Assembly: GCA_007123625.1 (NCBI GenBank)
Contig: SKKS01000224.1
Span: 1-9,132 of the forward strand
From: Paracoccaceae bacterium
GTDB taxonomy: Bacteria > Pseudomonadota > Alphaproteobacteria > Rhodobacterales > Rhodobacteraceae
DNA length: 9,132 nucleotides
Reading direction: 5' to 3'
Part shown: piece after piece, positions 1-6,421 of the stretch
How positions within the stretch are numbered: position 1 is the stretch's first letter
Layout of the letters: each line of letters begins with the position of its first letter
The notes under the pieces: generated by a model
Told to the model about the DNA's origin: nothing
The model's database searches: none
What the model saw: the letters and a program-made list of their open reading frames with translations, nothing else
Translations under genes and position numbers: made by a program

Positions 1-854
1 ACATGCGCCAGCAGGTCCGCGCGCACCGGCACCGCCATTTCGGCCGCCGCCGTGGGCGTGGGCGCGCGCCGGTCGGCAGCGTGGTCGATCAGCGTGGTGT
101 CGGTTTCATGCCCCACCGCCGAAATCAGAGGGATATCCGATGCGGCAGCGGCGCGGACTACAGCCTCCTCGTTGAAGCCCCACAGATCCTCGATCGAGCC
201 GCCGCCACGCGCGACGATCAGCACATCGGGGCGGGGGATCGCGCCGCCCGCGGGCAGCGCGTTGAACCCGGCGATGGCGCGGGCGACTTCGGGCGCGCAA
301 CGCTCGCCCTGGACCGCCACAGGCCAGACAATCACATGCACCGGGAAGCGGTCGCGCAGGCGGTGCAGAATATCGCGGATGACCGCCCCCGAAGGCGAGG
401 TCACCACCCCGATCACCCGCGGCAGATAGGGCAGGGACCGTTTGCGCCCTGCATCGAACAGCCCCTCGGCGGCGAGCGCTGCGCGGCGCTTTTCCAGCAT
501 GGCCATCAGGGCGCCGGCGCCTGCGGGTTCCACGCTTTCGACCTGAAGCTGATATTTCGACTGCGGCCCGAAAGTGGTCATCCGGCCTGTGGCAATGACC
601 TCCATCCCTTCTTCGGGGCGCACCCGCATGCGGGAAACCTGGCCCTTCCAGCTGACGGCGGACAGAACTGCGCGGTCGTCCTTGAGGTCGAAATACATGT
701 GCCCGGTGCGCGCGATCACCACGCGCCCGACTTCGCCGCGCACGCGGACGCGGCCGAACTCGCCCTCGATCACGCGTTTCACGGCGCCCGAAATGTCGGC
801 CACAGTGAATTCGGGGGTGTTGGACACCGGCTGCGGGTCGTCGATCAGATCCAT
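1..854 (-). CDS. xseA: Exodeoxyribonuclease VII large subunit, partial (C-terminus beyond left edge)
   Basis: Exonuclease VII large subunit, the catalytic chain that pairs with several XseB chains to degrade single-stranded DNA in both directions in the cytoplasm. The reverse strand reads from ATG at 854 with no stop to the window edge, giving 284 residues of a protein that is usually 400-530 long. An OB-fold nucleic-acid-binding domain covers about residues 12-105 (it ends in a GRMTTFGPQSKYQL-like strand), followed by the catalytic domain with VTSPSGAVIRDIL, RGGGSIEDLW (216-225), GHETD (248-252) and ADRRAPTPTAAAE, all classic for the family. The start is secure because an in-frame stop (TAG, 894-896 on the reverse strand) lies 13 codons upstream and ATG 854 is the only good start after it. 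It is divergent from purD. The missing part is the coiled-coil C-terminal region. Confidence 0.96.
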   Translation of the reverse strand, partial: MDLIDDPQPVSNTPEFTVADISGAVKRVIEGEFGRVRVRGEVGRVVIARTGHMYFDLKDDRAVLSAVSWKGQVSRMRVRPEEGMEVIATGRMTTFGPQSKYQLQVESVEPAGAGALMAMLEKRRAALAAEGLFDAGRKRSLPYLPRVIGVVTSPSGAVIRDILHRLRDRFPVHVIVWPVAVQGERCAPEVARAIAGFNALPAGGAIPRPDVLIVARGGGSIEDLWGFNEEAVVRAAAASDIPLISAVGHETDTTLIDHAADRRAPTPTAAAEMAVPVRADLLAH

Positions 855-935
855 GGGGTGGGCGCTCGTGCTTGTCAGGGTGGCAGTGATACCCTAGACC
901 GCTGCGCAACAAAGGCCAAGGCGGGGGCGGTTGCG
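855..935. promoter_or_regulatory. Divergent xseA/purD intergenic promoter region
   Basis: These 81 bp separate the start codons of xseA (leftward) and purD (rightward) and must hold both promoters unless transcription starts inside a gene. For purD a possible sigma-70-type pair is TTGTCA (872-877), a 17-bp spacer and TAGACC (895-900). The -35 is good (5 of 6 matches) but the -10 is poor (3 of 6). No equally good pair is seen for xseA. The purD leader is G-rich (GCGGGGGCGG) with no textbook Shine-Dalgarno. Promoter positions are tentative; only the divergent arrangement is certain. Confidence 0.35.
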
Positions 936-2228
936 ATGAACATTCTGGTAATGGGTGGCGGCGGGCGCGAACATGCGCTGGCCTGGGCGATCAAGCAGAA
1001 TCCCAAATGCGACCGCCTGATCGTGGCGCCGGGCAACGCAGGCATCGCGCAGATCGCCGAATGCGCGGATATCGACATCAATTCGCGCTCGGCAGTGGCG
1101 GAGTTCTGCGAGGAGAACGCCGTCGATTTTGTCGTGATCGGCCCCGAAGCCCCGCTGGCTGCGGGCGTGGCCGATGCGCTGCGCAACGCCGGGATCCTGT
1201 GTTTCGGTCCTTCGGCGGCGGCGGCGCTGCTGGAAGCGTCGAAAGCGTTCACCAAGGACATCTGCGACGCCTGCGCTGCCCCCACCGCCGCCTGGGCGCG
1301 CTTCGATCAGGCGAACGTCGCCAAGGCGTACATCCGCGCCCAAGGGGCACCCATAGTGGTCAAGGCCGACGGGCTGGCGGCGGGCAAGGGCGTGGTTGTA
1401 GCCGAAACCGTCGCCGACGCTTGCGCCGCCGTGGACGAAATGTTCGCGGGCGCCTTTGGTGCCGCCGGGGCCGAGGTGGTGATCGAGGAATTCATGCCGG
1501 GCGACGAAGCGTCCTTCTTCGTGCTGGTGGACGGTACCGATGTGCTGCCCATCGGCACCGCGCAGGACCACAAGCGCGTGGGCGAAGGCGACACAGGTCC
1601 CAACACCGGCGGCATGGGCGCCTATTCCCCCGCGCCGGTGCTGACGGCAGCGTTGCAGGCGCAGGTTCTGGAGCGGATCGTCAAGCCCACGATGGCCGAA
1701 ATGGTGCGGCGCGGGTCGCCCTATCAGGGTGTGCTCTATGCGGGGCTTATGATCCATGACGGCCAGGCACGGCTGGTGGAATACAATGTCCGCTTTGGCG
1801 ACCCCGAGGCGCAGGTGCTGATGATGCGGCTGGGGGCGCAGGTGCTGGATCTGCTGCTGGCCTGCGCCGAGGGGCGGCTTGCGGAGGTCGCGGTAAACTG
1901 GGCCGATGACCATGCGATGACAGTGGTGATGGCCGCGCGCGGCTATCCCGGCGATTATGCCAAGGGCTCCGAGATTCGGGGGCTTGATGGCCTGCCTGCG
2001 GACAGCTGGCAGATGGTGTTTCACGCGGGAACGCGCGCGCAGGGGGGGCAGGTGCTGGCCGACGGCGGGCGGGTGCTGAATGTCACCGCCCGGGCCGAAA
2101 CGCTCGATCAGGCGCGCGCGCGCGCCTATGCGCTGGCCGAAAGGATTGACTGGCCCGAAGGGTTCTATCGGCGAGATATCGGCTGGCGCGCGCAATCCCC
2201 CAGTGGCGACACCGCGCAGGAAGAATAG
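936..2228 (+). CDS. purD: Phosphoribosylamine-glycine ligase (GAR synthetase)
   Basis: Second step of purine synthesis: ATP-dependent joining of glycine to 5-phosphoribosylamine to give glycinamide ribonucleotide, in the cytoplasm. The 430-residue product matches the usual 420-430. The N-terminal domain opens with MNILVMGGGGREHALAW and PGNAG, then VVIGPEAPLAAG and FGPS. The ATP-grasp part has KADGLAAGKGV (from Lys143), EEFMPGDEASFF, DHKRVGEGDTGPNTGGMGAY (the family signature) and EYNVRFGDPE (282-291), whose Glu and Asn sit at the metal/ATP site. The C-terminal part ends RRDIGW followed by a short tail of about a dozen residues. ATG 936 fits the family N-terminus exactly. The reading frame stays open upstream to position 3, but that extension is only the antisense of xseA. 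Base composition is strongly GC-rich, unlike the following segment. Confidence 0.97.
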   Translation: MNILVMGGGGREHALAWAIKQNPKCDRLIVAPGNAGIAQIAECADIDINSRSAVAEFCEENAVDFVVIGPEAPLAAGVADALRNAGILCFGPSAAAALLEASKAFTKDICDACAAPTAAWARFDQANVAKAYIRAQGAPIVVKADGLAAGKGVVVAETVADACAAVDEMFAGAFGAAGAEVVIEEFMPGDEASFFVLVDGTDVLPIGTAQDHKRVGEGDTGPNTGGMGAYSPAPVLTAALQAQVLERIVKPTMAEMVRRGSPYQGVLYAGLMIHDGQARLVEYNVRFGDPEAQVLMMRLGAQVLDLLLACAEGRLAEVAVNWADDHAMTVVMAARGYPGDYAKGSEIRGLDGLPADSWQMVFHAGTRAQGGQVLADGGRVLNVTARAETLDQARARAYALAERIDWPEGFYRRDIGWRAQSPSGDTAQEE

Positions 2229-2232
2229 TCCA

Positions 2233-2274
2233 CGACCGAAGGCGCCCGCTGCCCCGGCGCGGGATGGGCGGTCG
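2233..2274 (+). terminator. GC-rich hairpin just after purD (possible terminator, no T-tract)
   Basis: Four bases after the purD stop there is an interrupted stem: CGAC (2233-2236) pairs with GTCG (2271-2274), CGCCC (2243-2247) with GGGCG (2266-2270), and CCC (2252-2254) with GGG (2261-2263) around a GC-rich loop. No run of T follows, so it is not a standard intrinsic terminator. It could stall or stabilise the purD transcript end, or be chance pairing in GC-rich DNA. Confidence 0.3.
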
Positions 2275-2781
2275 ATGCCCTGGAATCGGTAGCCGCAGGC
2301 GATGTTGGTCGACGGTACGGCGCGCTCGTGCCTCTGCGCGCTTTGTGCGGTAGATCCTCCGGGTCCAGGCCATTGAAGTGTAGACAGCTTTTTTCAGTGT
2401 TGAGCACGGACGTTCACGTCGCGCGCAGGGGGATGTTCATGGGCGTGACTCGAACGCCAGGCGGCCCTGTGCCGCGATCGATACTGGCCCCGCACATTCT
2501 CGAAGCGCCCTTGTCAACAGGCCCTATCACCGAGACCGGTCCTACTTGACCTGGGTCCCCGATATGAGCGCGCTTTGTCCTTGCCGGGCGACGCGACCGA
2601 TCGCCAGCTATCCGGAACTCGCCTCGAGTGGTGTATCGATCCCGGGGGGCGCGGACGGTATGACTGGCTGCTCTGCCCCGCGATGATCTGGGGCCTTCGT
2701 GATGACCGACCATCTGCAACCTGAACGCGACTGGGCGCCACCAGATTCGCGGGTTCGCAGGTGACAGAGCGCAAAACACCA
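2275..2781. other. Long gap without a convincing gene
   Basis: About 500 bp between the post-purD hairpin and the repeats upstream of the RTX gene. Open frames exist on both strands (73 codons from 2328 on plus; 135 and 224 codons on minus at 2514-2921 and 2414-3088), but their translations are Arg/Pro/Ser-rich, show no recognisable motif, and the minus ones run across the start of the RTX gene. There is a short T-run at 2389-2394 without a good stem before it, and a small inverted repeat ACTCG/CGAGT (2617-2629). The segment may be decayed DNA at the edge of an accessory insertion. I recognise no insertion sequence, tRNA or integrase remnant. Confidence 0.5.
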
Positions 2782-2827
2782 ATAAGTTGTATTTTTGCGA
2801 TTCGCATGATATCCATAGGTTGTATTT
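2782..2827 (+). promoter_or_regulatory. AT-rich direct-repeat pair upstream of the RTX gene (candidate operator/promoter)
   Basis: The 13-mer ATAAGTTGTATTT (2782-2794) recurs as ATAGGTTGTATTT (2815-2827), one mismatch in 13, with starts 33 bp apart, about three helical turns. The pair lies 72-117 bp before the chosen start codon at 2899 and is the most AT-rich stretch of an otherwise GC-rich gap. In-phase direct repeats are typical binding sites of OmpR-type or AraC-type regulators, and one of each is encoded downstream, so an operator is plausible. A weak promoter overlapping it is TTGTAT (2787-2792), 17 bp, TATCCA (2810-2815). The binding protein is not known. Confidence 0.4.
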
Positions 2828-2881
2828 CGCCGCCTTCTGCCCGCGAAGGCACGGTCGGCTCTGATTGAGCTGTGTCACCTT

Positions 2882-2889
2882 GGGGGAGG
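2882..2889 (+). promoter_or_regulatory. Strong Shine-Dalgarno deciding the RTX gene start
   Basis: GGGGGAGG lies nine bases before GTG 2899. The frame is also open from an earlier GTG at 2872, but that start would put this purine block inside the gene and has no ribosome site of its own. GTG 2899 is therefore preferred. Confidence 0.7.
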
Positions 2890-2898
2890 GCATCGGTC

Positions 2899-5313
2899 GT
2901 GACTGCCCAGTCATTTCGCATTCATACGAACGACATTGCACAGAATCTTCTTGGTGAGGGAAATGCCGTTGTGAACGCCGGGATGTTTGGCGGGATTTCG
3001 GCGACACGAACGCCTGGCGAAGCGCAGGGGTTCGAGGACGCGTTTCTTGATATCGGGTTGACGCACATTCGCTGGCCGGGCGGGACACTTGCGGAACGCG
3101 GGGTTATCCATCCAGGTGGGAATATCACATTCGCGAACCAAAGGGAGTCTCCGGCGCCGTTCAATGACGATGGCCTGCCGCTCGCATATAGCTTTGACTA
3201 CCCGGAGCTTCTCCATCCCGACCTGCTGATGGATGATGATGGCGATCCGACCGGCATGCTGGGGCTTTCGGATCAACTGGCATTTGCCGTCGAACAGAAC
3301 GCATCGATGTCGATCATTTCGCCGACGCTGCGTTACCGCGATGACCCCGGACAGGGGCGGGAAGAGCTTTACGACTTTCTGGTTGCCTTGTTTGTCGATG
3401 GCGAATGGAACGACGGCATACTCCCCGACGAAATGATAATCGACATCGGCAACGAGAATTATGAAACTCAGGCCATTGTCCGCGCCTTGATTTCCCAGCT
3501 TGGCGCCGTTCAGGATTTCCGCGACGATTATCCCGACGTCGACTTCCTTGTCGCAGTTCAGGCCGGCAGAGCCGGGCCAGAAGCGACGGCAGATGCACTG
3601 GCATTTTCGGAATCGATCGGTACCCTGCCCGAACAGGGCCTTCGGGGTGAAATCGACCTTGTGCGGATGCATCAGCTTCGGCAAGGGCATTTCGCACATA
3701 CAAACTTCGAGAACGGGGGCAAAGCGGAATCGCTGCAGGCCCTGATCGACGCAATCAACGCGAACAGGGAACTTACTGGAGCGACCGATCGGTCGGAAGT
3801 GGGGGTCTATATCTCGGCCTGGTCGACCACGGCGCGCGACATTGACCCCGATCTGGAACTGGCGATGCCGAACGCGGGGGCCACGCTGTCGCTGTTCAGC
3901 GGGTTTGCCGAACTTGGCGTGGATTACGCCGCGGTCTGGGGCCTGGCAATCGACAATGTCGCCAGCGCTCCGATTTCGTCCTTTCCTGACCCCGAGACCG
4001 GCGCGCAGGTGCTGACCCCCAATGGCGAGGTCCTCCGGCAGATGGCCGAGATCCTGCCGGGCATGTCCCTGATTGATCATCCGGACCTTGATGCCGGGCG
4101 CAACGTCCCGGTTAATCTTTATCCCTATGTGGATTCGACCAAGGCAGTTCTGTTTTTCTCCGCCAATGAATTGCCGGAGGACGAATGGACCGTGACCGGT
4201 GAGCTGACAGATTTCGGGGATATCAGCAACGCCTGGGCGGAAAGCATCTATGTCGAGGACGGTGTGAGCGGAGTGCCCATTATCGGAGCACCCGGCGTAA
4301 CCGTCGACGGATCGCAATTCGCGTTCACGATGAGTTCGGATTTCGAGGTCGTGCGCCTTGTCCTGACCCGCGGGGATCCGGGCCACGATCCCGCCTGGAT
4401 GCAGGCCGCCCCCGGTGTGGGCGAAGAGCTGCGTGGCGGCAGCGGCAATAACCTTCTGATCGGCAACAGCGGCAATGATACCCTCATTGGCGGTGCTGGG
4501 GACGACACGCTGATTTCCGGCTCGGGCAACAATCTGCTCCAAGGGGGGGACGGCGACGATCTGCTTGCACTGGGAAGCGGCACGAATACGGGCTGGGGCG
4601 GTGACGGGGCAGATCTGTTCGTGGTCGATCCTGCAGGGTCGAACGTGATCGCCGACTTCGCAGCGCGCGATGGCGACCAGATCACTTTTGGCGGGCGTTA
4701 TGAAAGCGTCAAGGAGATCGAGGAGAACTTGTCCAAGATCGACCATAGCGGCTCCGGCGCGAAACAGGACCTGCTGATACAGCACCCGGGCCAGGGTGCT
4801 ACGGTGATCCTGGGCGGTGCAGAGCAGCTTGACGAAATTCTGGCATCGATCATTACAGGGGACGCCGGACAGGAGCTTTTCGACGTCTATCTGGCGGAAG
4901 CGGATCCCGCCGAAACGGTCGATGTGCCAGACAACGCGGACCTGCCGTGGCGCACGGCGTCTCAGGAGAGTCAGGAAGCTGCCTCTGATGACGAAGACGA
5001 TGAGGACGCCCAACAGGACCGAGAAGCCACAGGGGCGAGCGCGTCATGTTTTGTTGCCACGGCAGCCTATGGCGACCCGATTCATTCGGATGTGGTCTGC
5101 CTGCGATTGTGGCGTGATGCGGTCCTGACCGAAACGCCTGCGGGCCGCGCATTTGTCGCTTTCTACTGGATTGTCGGCCCGCATCTTGCCCGATTGGTGC
5201 GGCCCGGATCGCCGATCGGCCGAGGCGTGCGTTGGCTGATCGCCAGGATTGTCAGGTATCTGACCCGAAATCTGGAACAGGGCATCTTGATAAGATCGGC
5301 CAGGTCTTCGTGA
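2899..5313 (+). CDS. Mosaic RTX protein: glycoside-hydrolase-like barrel, RTX repeats, C-terminal CFI-box domain
   Basis: An 804-residue protein, probably exported, acting outside the cell or at its surface. There is no N-terminal signal peptide (it begins MTAQSFRIHTNDIAQN), as expected for type I secretion. Residues ~15-370 resemble a clan GH-A TIM barrel: RWPGG (58-62) early on and DIGNENYE with Asn185-Glu186 at the usual acid/base position. At the expected nucleophile strand the sequence is YISAWST with Ala307 before Trp308, so the usual Glu is not evident there. Residues ~375-505 look like a beta-sandwich. Seven RTX nonapeptides fill 513-575, followed to ~655 by a NVIADFAARDGDQITF-type post-RTX region. 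A very acidic linker (~689-713) leads to CFVATAAYGDP at 717, opening a CFI-box domain to the end. The exact GH family and substrate are not recognised, and no ABC transporter is nearby. An AraC-type gene follows 94 bp downstream. GC is lower than in flanking housekeeping genes. Domain calls are from motif reading only; the RTX and CFI-box calls are firm, the GH call moderate. Confidence 0.85.
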   Translation: MTAQSFRIHTNDIAQNLLGEGNAVVNAGMFGGISATRTPGEAQGFEDAFLDIGLTHIRWPGGTLAERGVIHPGGNITFANQRESPAPFNDDGLPLAYSFDYPELLHPDLLMDDDGDPTGMLGLSDQLAFAVEQNASMSIISPTLRYRDDPGQGREELYDFLVALFVDGEWNDGILPDEMIIDIGNENYETQAIVRALISQLGAVQDFRDDYPDVDFLVAVQAGRAGPEATADALAFSESIGTLPEQGLRGEIDLVRMHQLRQGHFAHTNFENGGKAESLQALIDAINANRELTGATDRSEVGVYISAWSTTARDIDPDLELAMPNAGATLSLFSGFAELGVDYAAVWGLAIDNVASAPISSFPDPETGAQVLTPNGEVLRQMAEILPGMSLIDHPDLDAGRNVPVNLYPYVDSTKAVLFFSANELPEDEWTVTGELTDFGDISNAWAESIYVEDGVSGVPIIGAPGVTVDGSQFAFTMSSDFEVVRLVLTRGDPGHDPAWMQAAPGVGEELRGGSGNNLLIGNSGNDTLIGGAGDDTLISGSGNNLLQGGDGDDLLALGSGTNTGWGGDGADLFVVDPAGSNVIADFAARDGDQITFGGRYESVKEIEENLSKIDHSGSGAKQDLLIQHPGQGATVILGGAEQLDEILASIITGDAGQELFDVYLAEADPAETVDVPDNADLPWRTASQESQEAASDDEDDEDAQQDREATGASASCFVATAAYGDPIHSDVVCLRLWRDAVLTETPAGRAFVAFYWIVGPHLARLVRPGSPIGRGVRWLIARIVRYLTRNLEQGILIRSARSS
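4435..4623 (+). repeat. Seven tandem RTX nonapeptide repeats (within the RTX gene)
   Basis: In-frame array of seven nine-residue units: GGSGNNLLI, GNSGNDTLI, GGAGDDTLI, SGSGNNLLQ, GGDGDDLLA, LGSGTNTGW, GGDGADLFV. Units one to five and seven follow the calcium-binding consensus GGxGxDxLx with N or D at the ligand position; unit six is degenerate. Such arrays fold into a calcium-bound parallel beta-roll outside the cell and mark proteins secreted by type I (ABC/HlyD/TolC) systems. They are protein repeats rather than a DNA repeat element. Confidence 0.93.
5047..5310 (+). other. CFI-box C-terminal domain (within the RTX gene)
   Basis: Residues 717-804 start with CFVATAAYGDP, then CLRLWRDAVL, TPAGRAFVAFYWIVGPHLARLV and an Arg-rich helical tail. 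This matches the short C-terminal module known from its CFIATAAYG motif and LRxFRD and YYxxSPxxA segments, which caps many unrelated exported bacterial proteins and is thought to serve sorting or attachment. The pattern of a Cys motif, an amphipathic or hydrophobic stretch and basic residues suggests membrane association. The exact function of the domain is not established to my knowledge. Confidence 0.75.
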
Positions 5314-5407
5314 TGGGGCAAATTTTCATCCCGAAATGCAGGAAATTCGACGCTCGAGCATACACGAAATTCGGCTTCTTGTACTGTCGACAGGAATAGA
5401 AGAAGCC
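5314..5407 (+). promoter_or_regulatory. Leader of the AraC-type gene with direct repeats and a palindrome
   Basis: In the 94 bp between the RTX stop and the AraC-type start, GAAATTCG occurs twice (5342-5349 and 5366-5373, 24 bp apart), and CTGTCGACAG (5384-5393) is a perfect 10-bp palindrome. Direct repeats about two turns apart are the common layout of AraC-family sites, so autoregulation is possible. No rho-independent terminator is visible after the RTX gene, so read-through into the regulator gene is also possible. Chance occurrence of such short motifs cannot be excluded. Confidence 0.3.
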
Positions 5408-6421
5408 ATGTTGGAGACACCGCTGGAAAGACCGATCTGGGTAATGAAGCTTGCTTCTCATGTAGATGCGCTTGGTTTCTGCGCTGACGATCTGCTTGTG
5501 CGGGCGAAGCTTCCGGTTGCAGACAAGCTTGACACCCATGTACCGGTCCCGTTCACGCAGATCGCAGCATTCTTCGAGATTTGCGCGGCAGAGGCAGGAG
5601 AAAGGCTTCTTGGCTTCAAGTTTGGCAGGACAATCGATCCTCGGGACGCCGGTCTGATTGCGTTTCTGGGTGTTTATGCCCAGACCATGCGCGACGGACT
5701 CGAGAATATCGCAACCTACTCCAGGGTTTTTGGGGATGCCGCAATCATAGACGTGTCGCGCCTTGGATGCGATGGGCGGCTTGGCTTTGATTTCAGTGTT
5801 CCGGTTTCCGTCGAGACGCAACAATACACCGAATGGTTGGCCTCTGCGCTCCTTCATGGCGCTCAATCCGTCATGCGCCGACCCATTCGTTGTCGGGCTG
5901 CGCGTTTCAGGCATTTGCGCACCCTCGGCATTGAGGATATGCGGCGCCACCTGGGATGCACTCCTGCATTCTGCGCTGACGAAAACGCCCTGTACTTTTC
6001 CCGCGGCGATCTTGACACCTTGATTCCGGAAGCGGACCACAAGCTTGTGCAATTCCTGCGTGAAGTGGCAGAAAGCACGCTTGAAAGGCACCACTCGAAC
6101 GAGCCGCCGCTTCTTATCTCGCTGGAGCGCGCTCTGGCGCGACATCTTCCCAAAGGCGAGGTCAAGATGGAGCAAGTCGCACAGGAACTGGGCCTGAGCC
6201 CGCGAACACTAAGCCGTCGGCTGAAGGAAGAAGACCTGAGCTTTCGTGAGGTTCTTAAAGGGCTTCGACAGGCTTTGGCGACCCGCTATCTGAGTCAAAC
6301 GACGACATCGCAGGCACAGATTGCATTTCTGCTTGGTTTTTCGGACCAAGCCGCATTTGCAAGGGCGTACCGGGCATGGACGGGGCGCACGCCCGGGGCG
6401 ATGCGCAAAAGGTTTTCATGA
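5408..6421 (+). CDS. AraC-family transcription regulator with arabinose-binding-like N-terminal domain
   Basis: Cytoplasmic transcription regulator of 337 residues. The N-terminal two thirds (~20-215) matches the Arabinose_bd type domain seen in OruR/ArgR-like regulators, a sensor of an unknown small molecule. The C-terminal AraC DNA-binding domain spans ~252-337: the first helix-turn-helix is VAQELGLSPRTLSRRLKEE, the second AQIAFLLGFSDQAAFARAYR, ending WTGRTPGAMRKRF, the family signature. The frame is open from ATG 5336, but that start has no ribosome site and adds 24 atypical residues. ATG 5408 is preferred because it gives the usual length and has AGGAA (5392-5396) plus a purine stretch before it. 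It follows the RTX gene on the same strand and overlaps the convergent regulator gene by 6 bp. Control of the RTX gene, of itself, or of both is a reasonable inference from position but not shown by the sequence. Confidence 0.92.
   Translation: MLETPLERPIWVMKLASHVDALGFCADDLLVRAKLPVADKLDTHVPVPFTQIAAFFEICAAEAGERLLGFKFGRTIDPRDAGLIAFLGVYAQTMRDGLENIATYSRVFGDAAIIDVSRLGCDGRLGFDFSVPVSVETQQYTEWLASALLHGAQSVMRRPIRCRAARFRHLRTLGIEDMRRHLGCTPAFCADENALYFSRGDLDTLIPEADHKLVQFLREVAESTLERHHSNEPPLLISLERALARHLPKGEVKMEQVAQELGLSPRTLSRRLKEEDLSFREVLKGLRQALATRYLSQTTTSQAQIAFLLGFSDQAAFARAYRAWTGRTPGAMRKRFS

Noticed and set aside
3..935. Upstream extension of the purD frame to position 3 (741 codons in total)
   Set aside because: The extra 311 codons are the antisense of xseA and read as His/Arg-rich nonsense; PurD's conserved N-terminus begins at 936.
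894..2195. 433-codon antisense frame across purD
   Set aside because: Shadow of purD; His/Arg/Gly-rich with no motif.
2388..2394. T-run as a possible intrinsic terminator for purD
   Set aside because: No stable stem lies directly before it, and it is 160 bp past the purD stop.
2471..2646. Imperfect inverted repeat (12 of 14) at 2471-2484 and 2633-2646, possible MITE-like ends
   Set aside because: No target-site duplication, and its 9-bp perfect core is expected about once by chance in a gap of this size.
2414..3088. 224-codon minus-strand frame in the gap before the RTX gene
   Set aside because: Overlaps the RTX gene start, has no motif and no convincing ribosome site; unlikely to be a gene.
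4435..4623. Tandem repeats considered as a CRISPR or DNA satellite array
   Set aside because: The 27-bp units are degenerate at DNA level but keep the RTX nonapeptide in frame, so they are protein repeats.
2911..5013. 700-codon antisense frame across the RTX gene
   Set aside because: No recognisable domain, while the plus strand has clear RTX and CFI-box motifs. Long antisense frames are common in GC-rich coding DNA.
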